Shown here one piece after another: positions 51,946 through 63,601 of a stretch of 64,000 nucleotides of DNA. This stretch comes from Fasciolopsis buskii (Eukaryota > Platyhelminthes > Trematoda > Plagiorchiida > Fasciolidae), in contig LUCM01010404.1 in NCBI GenBank assembly GCA_008360955.1, positions 79,369 to 143,368 on the forward strand, read 5' to 3'. A model generated the notes under the pieces. It made no database searches, was not told where the DNA came from, and saw only the letters and a program-made list of their open reading frames with translations. A program made the translations under genes and the position numbers. Position 1 is the first letter of the stretch. The number at the start of each line of letters is the position of its first letter.

Positions 51946-52533
51946 CCACGACAAATACCTGCTTCTTATCAGAAGAAAATAAACACAAAGCTTCAAACGC
52001 AATAAGTGCCCCTCTCCAAATGTACAGACTATTATCCTATTTTTCAGTCGACTTACCATACAATTATACCTGAAAATCGATCATTAGTTTTGTTTGATCA
52101 CTTGGTGTTAGCCAGAGAGAATTTATGTCGGTCTTTTAGTCCACCCAAAGCTTGAACGTTAGAACATTCGGTTTTTGTTATTCCTTAGTGCAGAACTACT
52201 GGGGTGGCCTAGGGGGTATGGTGATTTTTCCTGCAGATGAAGAGAGTACCAGGACGGAAACTTTGTTCTGCTTATTAAAAACCATGCTTTCAAAGTGCAT
52301 CTGAGCACTCGTACAACCTTTTATTTCTTGAGATAAGTTCGTAAAAGCGAACACAATGTGGCCCAAGTGCAAGTTTCATCTCCATGCTCACTTGAGTGTT
52401 TATTAGCGGATATTCAGTGCTGACCAGAATGCTCCAATTTTTCAACTTAAGGGAGGTCAGAGTGACGACAAAAACACCGTTCCATACTGAGTACGGAATC
52501 GGAGATAGAATGGCAGGCTTATGTGAATTTTCG
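51946..52533. other. Unassigned spacer
   Basis: No frame with a motif and no repeat recognised. Confidence 0.55.
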
Positions 52534-52537
52534 TATC

Positions 52538-52568
<31 letters not shown>
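52534..52568. repeat. (TA)n microsatellite
   Basis: About 35 bp of alternating TA with one G interruption. Confidence 0.95.
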
Positions 52569-52735
52569 CCGTAAGTCTCAGGCTATAACTTTGGCTTTCC
52601 GGATGATGCTATTTGCCTTTCAGCCACTCACAGAAATAATGCAAATGGTTTCAGTAGATGAAGTGAAACCAGAAGGAAAAATTTAAAATACTGCTTCGTA
52701 AGAATAAGAGACAGATGAAAAAGCAGAAAAAGAAG

Positions 52736-52834
<99 letters not shown>
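52736..52834. repeat. (GATA)n microsatellite, 99 bp
   Basis: About 25 uninterrupted GATA units on the plus strand, the longest pure tandem array in the window and in the same strand sense as the array at 31366-31429. Its purity suggests ongoing length change. Confidence 0.98.
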
Positions 52835-55800
52835 CTGTACTTCGATATGCAGAGGTGCTACTTTTCCTGAAATTCTTCAGTTTTTCGCACTATTTTACTT
52901 AGAGACTTAGTTCATCCCATTTCTTCTTTTAGCCCGTTAGCTTTGGCTCTTCTGTATTTTAAGCATACAGCGAAACACTATCCTGTTTAATAAGAAAAGT
53001 TTCACACTGATTTACTAAACTGGATCGGGCCAGTAATCATATTAGAACCTGTCCGCTAGTGAAGGTGCAATCAATAAAAAATGGGCACTTTAGACGTATA
53101 CGTCAAGAGCGCAACGAAATAACAGTGTGCTAACTGATTTGTGACAGATCTAACTCCTGTGATTTGATGGAAACAAAACTGATCAACTGGAAACGTTTGA
53201 AAATCTGCAACAGGATTCCCTCCCGCCATTCGTGTTTTGTGATAAATGATAAACTGTGGTAGATATTTTTTAGAAGAGGAAAGATTATTTTCCAGGCAAC
53301 CCTATGTGTTTTCTTTTTTAATAACCGTAAGAAGAGATCCGTCTGACCGGAAATGACGTGGACTGCGGGAATAGTCTTGAGAGACTAACACGCCTACATG
53401 AGTGCGATGTCCGAATGTCTGGATTTTACATTTGCCTGATTCTTTTCCCTGCGCGGTCCTTATCAACAGACTGCTTTGGAAAAAGCATTTAAAAGCGGAA
53501 TTGTAAATACTGGTCGTTCGCCTCCTGTGAATGTGTGCGCATTGTGCATTGTGACTTTTATGTATTAGTTCTAAAGTTTGATGAAATCGTACACCAAGTT
53601 GATGAACTAGTAAGGTAATGAAACCGTTAACAATATCAACATTTGTATTAATCGCTGAATTGTCTTTGATATGTGAGACTTTGGCATTTCGTGAAAATTG
53701 ATAAGTCAAACAAGTTACATGGCTTTCCCAGTTTTGTAACTGATAAGATTAGAATTTTGACTGGCCGGAAGTCCGTTCATGTGAAAACAATTCTGTCCTC
53801 CGCAGGTGAACGTTTCATCACTTTTTTCCGGACAAAACTGACACACGCTGTCCGGAATGAATGGAAACAAATCAACGATGAAATGTCCTATTTGCTATGC
53901 AAATCATCATTCGACTGACTAGCCACAGGTGGTCACCTCATGATAGAGTCCAAATCCGTTCGACAGCAGTCAGTCTTCCGGGAAGAGAAAAGGAAGTTGA
54001 CTTTGGAAGCCACAGTAAGTGGTCAACGTGGACATTACTTCTAGTTGGATAATAAAATTCCACGAAATTAGAGAGATTCATCTTACTGTCTTGCATCTTC
54101 TCGGTGTATTTGGTCCCACCGGAAGGTGAGGCCTCGGAAGACAACAAATCGACTTTTGGAAGCTCATAGCAAAGATTTCGAATTTCCCGTTCTTGGTATT
54201 CTTGTGTTTTTTCCCAAACGCTTTAGCTTTTACACCCGAAACATGCTCGGATAAATTATTCATCCATCAGAGAAAAAACAGAATCTGATGTTTGCGAATT
54301 TCTTGAGCTTTCCTAAAGATTCGTTTTTATTGTGCGTTTTTTCACGAGAGTTTTGTGTTGTCAACTTCATGAGTCCCCAGCAAAAACGTGATTCCGATAT
54401 GCTAATTTCATGCACACTTTGGTATCGATGAAAAATATTCCAAAGCCGTCTTTGAGGCTGAGTTCTACAAATCTGTGAATGGTCGTGTTCACCTGTTGCG
54501 TTTTGTGCATAAAAATGGTGCTCTCAGGTTTCTCATTTCAGAATGTCATGACAACGAAATCAGCAGAATTTTTACAGAGTTTGAACAGATAGCACAAGCA
54601 TCCATTAGGAGATTAGGGTCGCATATAAATGACACATGTATCACGTTTCATTCTCACTTGTTATACCTTTGGCTTTCCAGGAAAAAGGGGAAAACGAGGA
54701 ATTTTGTGCACAAATTTTTATGCTTCATACGCACAAATTTAAAACGGTTACTTAAGCTTGACGATACCATTTATCCACAAATATTAATCTAACATTTGCT
54801 TGGTGCATGTTGAAGCTCTTGTGTTCCGGTAAAAGTATCGATCAGCCAAACAGAAAATTTTGTACCGGTTGCCGAATTTAAATCACAACAAGCCGGAACA
54901 ATGCCCAGGTTCCTGCTCGGTCTGTTTCGTTGAAATGTCACTGTGTCACGGCCTTTCGTGTGATTCGTCCACGGCTGCGATACTGCACTGATCATCTCTA
55001 GACTATCACCTTAATCTGTATCCTTCTCGTGTGGCAGTCGGATGAATGTTCTATTGTGTTCGTTATCGGCCTTACCAACCGACCGATCAGTCTAACTGTC
55101 CTCAAATGTAGACGCGTGTAAATCACTTGGATTAGCACACAGTAGAAATGTCATCCAACCAGTCAGACCTTGGTGGCCCGTGACTCACATGTCTCCTGAT
55201 ACGTTGCTCACTCGCCTCACCAGCTTAAATATACATGTGTGCACATCTTGCTCAGTCACTTGTCCGTCCCTCTGCTCATTGTATGCTTCATACGAGTCTC
55301 ACTTTTTGTGCACATATGTGTGCGCGTGTACTGTGTGTGTGTGTCTGTACGGTCCGAGGTGACTGCTATTTGTTAACCCAATAAATTGTCCGCGTAGTTT
55401 GTACTGTTTGTTATCTCATAAACAATCAGCACAAATGACTTTCAAGTAAAAGCCGAGTCAAACTTAGCCGATAATCCTGGAAGTAGATCACTCTGTGCGC
55501 AGTTCTGTTTGTTCTAATCTAATGGTACACGAACTAAGTTTTTGAAGTCTTAAATTTACCATACACAAACGTGAACTCGAGTCTGTATCATGGTTACTGG
55601 CATACGGCAGGGGAGATGTTGCCGTGCTGACGGTGGCCAAGCTTCACCTGTCAGCCGTAGTGCCTACAAATCTGGATCGATATCATTCAAGGTAGAACAG
55701 TTGGAGATGGATAAAGGGAACTTTAAGAGTGCATGTGTATCAACGCACACAAATGCTCTGTCGCGCCATGTAGCTGGACGGGTGCAAACCATTCGAACGG

Positions 55801-56066
55801 TCTACTGACAAGAAATAGATGAAACGAGGGGAAAATTTGAACTGCTGTTCCCTATTTTCTATGTAGTTCATTGTTTTAATCAGAGCCTGACAACTACGAA
55901 ACAGAAAAGAACGTCATTAATCTGATAAACACTCCCTTTGTAACAGGTGTTCCTTTCATTAATTCGTTCTAAATCCAATTAATTACGTTCACTTGTGGCT
56001 TGTGCATTAATCAGCATCATCTGTCTGCTCTTCGCTTGGTCCAGTATATTTGGGTGTTACCATAAT
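52835..56066. other. Unassigned DNA with a GT-rich patch
   Basis: A GTGCGCGTGTACTGTGTGTG-type patch lies at about 55318-55346. The longest frames are 135 codons (53302-53709, minus) and 105 codons (54475-54792, plus), without recognised domains. Confidence 0.45.
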
Positions 56067-56383
56067 CTATCGATTGACATTTAGGTCAAAGAAGTTTCCT
56101 GATCGATAGAACCTTCGGTTCACCAGGTTGCGTGACTTGCAGCTCATAAAACCCGCCAACATGACCTGTGAAGAAAACAAGTTTGCAATAGCCAACGGAT
56201 TCTCGGCTGCGTTTAGCATTGGACAGCTAAAACCGTCAGGCTGCATTAAGCTCGTCATACACGACCGATAAAAGACATTTAGCATGGAATTGTGTTTGGC
56301 GAAACAAGCCACAAACGTCAGTTTTGCTGTCTGTCTCTCCTTGGTTTGATCTGATGTTACCGAGGAATTTCGGCGAGCGAATC
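56067..56383 (-). CDS. Unrecognised candidate exon, 104 codons to a stop
   Basis: On the minus strand an acceptor-like GGGTTTTTAAACAG (AG at 56385-56384) opens a 104-codon frame ending in TAG at 56069-56067. Part-way through, TTGTTTTCTTCACAG forms an even better acceptor near 56166, so the coding part may start there instead. The peptide is cysteine-containing and mildly hydrophobic in its middle (LAIANLFSSQVMLAGFM). No family is recognised and no donor-linked partner exon was found. It could be chance. Confidence 0.25.
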
Positions 56384-56794
56384 CTGTTTAAAAACCCGCA
56401 ATTAGGGAACCGGTCCGGAAATTGAATTAGATTGGCGATCACGAAACCATCGATGAGTTAGGATCTCCTGCCATTTTGGTGCACCACGGTTTTTTCATTC
56501 ACCGGCTCGATATCAAAAGTCTAGTCCAAAAGATAAAGCAGTCTCCAAAGCACTGTGATTCAAGTGCCCTATCTGCAGGTTTCTCTAAGATTCTTAAATT
56601 CGTCCAAGAATACCATGGGAAAAGACACTTGATTAAAACGTTTGATTCTGTCGATAAAGTACATTGTTACTGTTCAGGTATGTAAAGTAATGTGCCGGGG
56701 TGTACTGGCTGCGCACACAATGTGTGAAACCGAAAATGTTTCTGAAAACCTTCCTTCATCTATGTACAAGCAACGAAGTATACATATATATATA
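56384..56794. other. Unassigned spacer before the gap
   Basis: Short frames only. It ends in a TATACATATATATATA run at the gap edge. Long frames listed across the N run have no meaning. Confidence 0.55.
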
Positions 56795-57486
56795 NNNNNN
56801 NNNNNNNNNNNNNNNNNNNNNNNNNNNNNNNNNNNNNNNNNNNNNNNNNNNNNNNNNNNNNNNNNNNNNNNNNNNNNNNNNNNNNNNNNNNNNNNNNNNN
56901 NNNNNNNNNNNNNNNNNNNNNNNNNNNNNNNNNNNNNNNNNNNNNNNNNNNNNNNNNNNNNNNNNNNNNNNNNNNNNNNNNNNNNNNNNNNNNNNNNNNN
57001 NNNNNNNNNNNNNNNNNNNNNNNNNNNNNNNNNNNNNNNNNNNNNNNNNNNNNNNNNNNNNNNNNNNNNNNNNNNNNNNNNNNNNNNNNNNNNNNNNNNN
57101 NNNNNNNNNNNNNNNNNNNNNNNNNNNNNNNNNNNNNNNNNNNNNNNNNNNNNNNNNNNNNNNNNNNNNNNNNNNNNNNNNNNNNNNNNNNNNNNNNNNN
57201 NNNNNNNNNNNNNNNNNNNNNNNNNNNNNNNNNNNNNNNNNNNNNNNNNNNNNNNNNNNNNNNNNNNNNNNNNNNNNNNNNNNNNNNNNNNNNNNNNNNN
57301 NNNNNNNNNNNNNNNNNNNNNNNNNNNNNNNNNNNNNNNNNNNNNNNNNNNNNNNNNNNNNNNNNNNNNNNNNNNNNNNNNNNNNNNNNNNNNNNNNNNN
57401 NNNNNNNNNNNNNNNNNNNNNNNNNNNNNNNNNNNNNNNNNNNNNNNNNNNNNNNNNNNNNNNNNNNNNNNNNNNNNNNNNNNNNN
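56795..57486. other. Assembly gap (692 N)
   Basis: An unsequenced run bordered on the left by a TA microsatellite and on the right by TA-rich sequence with a perfect 16-bp palindrome GTTAATATATATTAAC (57492-57507). A long TA array or palindrome is a likely cause of the gap. Confidence 0.99.
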
Positions 57487-57507
57487 TCCCAGTTAATATA
57501 TATTAAC

Positions 57508-58984
57508 CTGTATATAAGTTAGGCATATTTATTTATGCACCCTTATGTTATGTATTTTCCCCCTAGGGTGCCCTAATCAGTGAAGTCTATTGGTGTAGAC
57601 AGAGATAATAATCCTACCAGGCTAGCAAATATCTCTTATGCATTTGCCATCCAAATGGCACTGTTTCATAATTTGCGATAAATTTCAGACAGATTCTGCC
57701 TATCTCAGTGTGAATACTTGTCGGTCCAAGATGATTCTAACTTACTTTATCGTTTCATGCGCGGTTTAGTTTGTTCGAGCCTACAGGTCACCTGTCGCAA
57801 TGTTTGGCCAGTCATGCTCGCAAATTCATTCAGCCGACCCTGATTGGTTACTGCGCAAATCCTACCGTGGAAGCACGAACGTGCACATTTGGAGGGATGC
57901 CTAGTACCCTAGCAATTTTCCGGAAACGATTAATAATTCCCTGATCCAAAATTTCCGTAGTCTTTGGTCGATATATGTCAATCCAAAATAGAGGAATTTG
58001 GCAGAGCCATCGCGTGAATTCCATGGGAGCTCCCGAGGCAATGAATTTTCGCTTGCAAACACATTCACGTTGTTCCTCGAATTCAGAAACTCGGTCTTAA
58101 AAACATGTGAATTCCATTTTTGAGTGCCCACTTAACGATTGACTGAGGACCACCATGTATTGTATAGAATTTTGCGTACAAAAAATGGTGCCCCATGTTC
58201 CATTATGAAAGGTCTTTAGCGTATCTTCAATCAAGTTCATTGTTTCAATGTTGCATAAAACAAGAGAATCTAACATACACCGGCAATTTCCCGGAGCCAC
58301 TTGCTTTGTAGAACAAATGACGAAAAGTAGTCTACCTGTGCTTGCTAAATTTCGGTAATCGGCCTTAAGTGAATGATTGCATCGCCACATTTTTCGGATG
58401 CCAACAGCTTTGGGCTTCGGCTCGAAAAAGAAAATTGTTCAATCGGGTGTAAATCCACGTGGGCGCAAAAACCTGCAACGTCAGTCTCGTCAACCGCAAA
58501 TTTGCCCGTAATTTTATCCGTCCTGCACCTATCGTTTAGGCTCCCTTTGCTTTTCGTTCGACTAAAGAAAGCACCTGAAACAACTCTTATGGACGGTCTG
58601 TAATTCATCACCTTCGCAAATCATGCCACGATTAGATTTTCCCGGCAAACTAACATCTTTGCTTCGAAACCTGTTCTATTTCATACCAATCTTCTATTTT
58701 TCGCTTAATGCTAATGTGAAAGTAATCATCGGGTTTCGTTTTTAATTAAATTCAAAAGGCCTTAGCGATTCCCTGAATGCTGTGGTTGTTTCATACCACT
58801 TATTGATGCGGTACAAAAGCAGTAATTACCCAATCAAATCAATTCACAGGTACCGCAAATTTCGAAACTTCGCCTTCCGTGAGCAAGCTCTCGAATATCA
58901 TTGCCATAGACTATTTATTGGATTAAGTCGCAAGTATATACGTCAACAACTTCCTGCTTGCACAATTGCGCAATAGCACCAGTG
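57508..58984. other. Unassigned DNA
   Basis: Overlapping frames at 57901-58611 on both strands without recognised motifs. No repeat partner found. Confidence 0.5.
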
Positions 58985-59300
58985 GCTCGAAGTACTAGGC
59001 ATACTATGGTCTATCATATTTTGTTGGGCTGTATTTTACCGTACTGTACCGCGCAGTTCCATATTATACTACTCTAGTCTATACCATATTATGCTATAAT
59101 ACAATCTATTATGCTATACCATATGGTACTATGATAAAGTATGCTGTATTAGTACACCGCAGTGGAATAAACAATGCTGTATTATACAACATCATATAAC
59201 GCTATGATATACCACACCTTAGTATGCAGTACACTATACATTATACTATACTCTACCATACTGCACTATGCCACATGGTGCCAGATTACACTATACTATT
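58985..59300. repeat. Degenerate pentanucleotide satellite (TATAC/CATAT/TATGC units)
   Basis: About 300 bp dominated by variants of five-base units such as CTATAC, CATAT, TATGC and TATAA, with the period of five visible over long stretches (for example TATACCATATTATGCTATAA). It ends exactly where the palindrome's left arm begins. It is an old tandem array, much decayed. Confidence 0.75.
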
Positions 59301-59301
59301 T

Positions 59302-59811
59302 AAAAATTTCCGTTGGTCATAGCTCATATTATTTGTTCTATTAAAGTTGTATTTCCCAAATGTTGCGTTTAGGTGGCAAATTTTTCTATTACCGGTCGAA
59401 ATTGCATACCCTGACAATGTCACTCGTATTGACGCCATCCAAATGACCACCTCAGCGGTTAGAGTCGTAGGAAAATACTGTACTACGCTGTCTCGCATTT
59501 CTTATTTCTAATGGGTTTCCATTCTGTATGTGTATATATGTATTCCTTGAAAAGTCCCACTGAACACATTGAGAAAACAATTTGGCGAACAAGTTCATTT
59601 TCAGTGATTCGTACTCATGCCATTACATCATTATATATCTTGACAAAAAGTTTTCACTGTAGGAAGGATTGGGTTAGTCAGATGCAAATATGGGTGGGGA
59701 GGGGATTTGTGGTGTTACATGCATAACCTGAATTCACAAGAATGTTTTATGTTAATTGTTTTGTTGTCTAGGGTTTGCATTGGGACGGGAGGTGGGCCAG
59801 GGGAGTCGAAG
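59302..59811 (+). mobile_element. Palindromic element copy 2, left arm
   Basis: Every position x in this arm pairs with 119707 minus x in the right arm with no net insertion or deletion. About ten mismatches are visible over 510 bp, and about half lie in the inner 60 bp near the loop. The arm contains the block found at 38976-39124 (CAGTGATTCGTACTCATGCC, GGAAGGATTGG.TTAGTCAG) plus about 300 bp further out and a 35-bp segment (TGCATAACCTGAATTCAC) that copy 1 lacks. It encodes no recognisable protein. The frames here are mirrored in both arms. Confidence 0.9.
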
Positions 59812-59895
59812 TGTCACCTCTTGAGCACTGCGGAAGCTGTCGCAATCCGTCTTCACAATCCTCCACTTTGTTCTCAAAAACTATTTGCGGTTGCG
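59812..59895. other. Loop of the palindrome
   Basis: 84 nt of non-palindromic sequence between the arms (CACCTCTTGAGCACTGCGG within it). It is not obviously repetitive and has no known motif. Confidence 0.85.
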
Positions 59896-60405
59896 CTTCA
59901 ACTCCCTTGGCCCACCCCCCGTCCCAATACAAAGCCTAGACAACAAAACAATTAACACAAAACATTCTTGTGAATTCAGGTTATGCATGTAACACCACAA
60001 ATCCCCTCCCCACCCATATTTGCATCTGACTAACCCAATCCTTCCTACAGTGAAAACTTTTTGTCAAGATATATAATGATGTAATGGCATGAGTACGAAT
60101 CACTGAAAATGAACTTGTTCGCCAAATTGTTTTCTCAATGTGTTCAGTGGGACTTTTCAAGGAATACATATATACACATACAGAATGGAAACCCATTAGA
60201 AATTAGAAATGCGAGACAGCGTAGTACAGTATTTTCCTACGACTCTAACCGCTGAGGTGGTCATTTGGATGGCGTCGGTACGAGTGACATTGTCAGGGTA
60301 TGCAATTTCGACCGGTAATAGAAAAATTTGCCACCTAAACGCAACATTTGGGAAATACAACTTTAATAGAACAAATAATATGAGCTATGACCAACGGAAT
60401 TTTAT
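59896..60405 (-). mobile_element. Palindromic element copy 2, right arm
   Basis: Reverse complement of 59302-59811. The homology ends at about 60405, after GACCAACGGAATTTTA. No direct repeat was found between the outer flanks (pentamer satellite on the left, unique sequence on the right), so the way it arrived is unclear. Transcribed through, it would give an RNA hairpin with a stem of about 510 bp. Confidence 0.9.
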
Positions 60406-63400
60406 TTAGGTAACAGGAGCGCGAGTGGGCTAGAAATTTGTTTAGAGATCATTATTCAGCCGTACGATGATCAAAACCGGTCCTTCTAGTCGAAGAAGTT
60501 CCATGTGCACAGTTGGTACACAGCAGTAGCTGTGAACTCAGTCGTACACTTCCGAGAACCTCTGTTTATTTATCTTTATACTGTTGACCAAAACTGTGAG
60601 TGGTGTCTGGATATTTGTACGACCACACGTTTGTAAGGCAGTTTTAAACAGAAGTAAATCAAAGGTTACTGTGAATTCATTGTCCTCAATAGGACTCCCA
60701 TTGAGGGGATTTTCATATAAATGTTCCCAGTTCTGGCACTTCATAGCAAATTACTCCATCTGCACTGCCCCGAGCGATCAGACAATTTGAAGAGGATTTA
60801 TTTGCTGCACGTGTTAGACAAATACTTTCTTCTGAAATAACCCTCTCGCAGCAAAAAAGCAAGTTAAGATTGACAAAACAAACGACCCATCTTCTCCAAC
60901 CGGGCAAAGTCAATAATCTACCCACATTCGGTCGGAAGACAAGAGTGAAGATTATTGAACTTCCATTGAATGATTTAACTGTATGGTTCCCTAAGCCCCA
61001 CAGTTCGTTTTAGCTGACCTCCAAACCCCAATGTCGGTTGGCTATGCGTTACTGAATTGCCATCATTTGACATGGCAATACCTATGTATATTATAAATTC
61101 ATGTACCTCTTATCCTTAACTTCATTCTCCGGATGATATTGCCGAAACGAAACTCGTCTTCCACATCCTGCCACGGTCCTCACTTCTCATTTAAGCCAAT
61201 TCGGGGGAAAGATTTATCCTAAAATGATTGGAGGCAACGAGCGTGTGCGTAATACTTCTCAACTCTCAGTGGCTGTCGGGCGAAGTAAAACCTTGTAGTT
61301 CACCTTACTTCGATTCACCAGTACTGGAATTGCACGAAAATTGAGGGTTATGCGAATAGCCTAAGGGGAAAAGTCTATGAAAATCATTTGCTTATCAAGA
61401 CTGCATGATTAATGTGATAACTAATGGCTAGACGTTGCAATAAACTATTCATCAATGGTCATCAACGACCAGGAACCCATGGAATTACTTCATTTTTTTC
61501 GTGCACTTTCGGGACCATTGCCGATGGCTTCCGACGATGTGCAGTATAAACACTCCGGAATTAGATTTTTGTTACTTTTAATCGACAAGTAGCGTAAGTG
61601 ACACCGCACAAGTTGGTGTCAGGTCCGCAATCGAAGGGGTAGGAACACTGCAATTCTGAGCATGAAAGCTAACTTAGTTGGTTCAACAATGTTGACTCAT
61701 AGTTGAATGCAGCTTCACGAATCTGTTTCCCTCAAGTGATACCACGGCTAGTATGAAGATCAGGTTGGTCTGTATATAATCGATCACCGTTGTGTATATT
61801 TTTTCGAAACGCAATGAGCTTTTCGTGAGTTACAGGCCGGTCATCAATATTACAACTGCGTAAGTCATACCATAATGATTCAACACAGCCTTTAGCGACC
61901 CATTATGCTGGTGCATGAGATCTTCCGATTCGTGTACAAAAAGCAACACTCATTAGGAAAATGGGTCTAATCTGGCACAATTTAAAAACCGCAAACTTCT
62001 TCCTAATGACCTAAGTAAAAAACAACCCACGTTCAGCGTAGTTCAGTTTTCGCAACGACTGATATTGCACCAGCATGCCATGATTCCGGTTTCCACCTCA
62101 CATTATTGTCTATTCAGAAGATGAGAAGAGGACAAGAGGTAATAGATGACCAAATGCAAATTAGTAAGTTGAAGGTTTGCATACTAGAAAAAAATTCTGA
62201 ACGCAGGAACGTCACTTACTGCGGCAATAAGCCGCATCACTTATTTGTTTTAACCATTACCTTGGATAAAATCTCAGACCGCAAGTAGGTAGTTTAACTA
62301 GTTCCCCATAAGTCACTACAGTGGTTACGATTTACATACATTTCTACCGCATCACTGGATGGCCGCCCAGATTCACCGTCCAACCAGTACTTGGTGGGGG
62401 AAACAGTGTACGATGACTGAACTAAGACTTCCCTTTCCTGTCGGCCGATAAATGAAATTCTCGCGAACATTCGGAGGACCAGCCAATTATTAGGAATGGA
62501 AGTTATTAATTTCAAGGCCTACCTCCCTCTACTTACGAATATCTGACCCATGATGACAATTAATTAGACAGATATTCTCGTGGATGAAAAGCTCCACTTT
62601 TAGACCTATGCCTTCCAGACTGATCACATCGCCCCCCTTCAACCATTTGTTAGCGCGATGAAACTCCAAAAGTGATCACCACCAGCCGAAATTCTAATGA
62701 AAACATAAATGACCTAAGTCGGAAATGTAGATACCGATGGCATGGTTTCGACTCAACCGAGCAAAATCATCCATAGAGTTTTAACACGAACAATGAGTCA
62801 TGCGAAGGTTGAACGTCAACAATTACAAGTTGCCAATGGAATAGGAAATAACGCGAATGAGATAAGACTCGAAATACAGTGAGTGGGTCAGGGAAATGAA
62901 CCACAAGCGTACAATTCACATTCGAGTAGAACTGTCGACTGCCTAGAACAATGTGTTCCCGGGATCACTAATCACTGCTCAGCAAACAGCATAGCTGCAC
63001 GGTTATAACTCATACACTGCAAATTTTAGATAAAATTAAGTTGAAATACAAGTAAAAGGGAAAAATAACGGATAACTCGAAATCTTATATCGGTTTCCAA
63101 TTATGGGAATCTGCCGAAAATAAATGTTATAGCGAGCGGTGATGAGTAATATTGCCTGCCCGATTTCATCCATACAAACTCACAGCCTGCATGCACATTT
63201 ATTGATAATGAATATAATGTCGTTGAAAAGGCATTTTAACTTCATCCAAATTCCCGGATGAGTTTCCTTGCAGTTAGTCCTGAAAAACAGACACAATAGT
63301 TGGATAGTGCGATAAAAAAAGACTACCAACGATGGGACCATAAATCGAAGTGCGTTCTATGCAATGTTGCTTGCATAGCCAAAGACGAATGTGGTCGGAG

Positions 63401-63601
63401 ATTGTCTTATTTTGTTCAATTTGAACGGCTCGTAACAGCACACATAAAAGATGCTACTTCTAGTGCAACCCGAAGCATGATTTGGTTGGCATTAATGTCC
63501 TACTTAGGTCGGTATTTTTCAGACACTTAGGAAAAACACCAATTTCTTTTTTTAAATAACTTTTCTAATTGCATAAATGATTCCGATGTTACTCACGTCT
63601 A
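60406..63601. other. Unassigned DNA, 3.2 kb
   Basis: Frames up to 76 codons only, without recognised motifs. No tandem or tRNA-like sequence was seen. Confidence 0.5.

Noticed and set aside
56642..57506. Frames of 268-284 codons across the second gap
   Set aside because: Almost entirely N. Not evidence of coding.
59511..60196. Identical 71-residue frames on opposite strands
   Set aside because: They are the mirror images of one arm of the palindrome. The reading frame is not conserved with the copy at 39 kb, which has a 2-bp difference.
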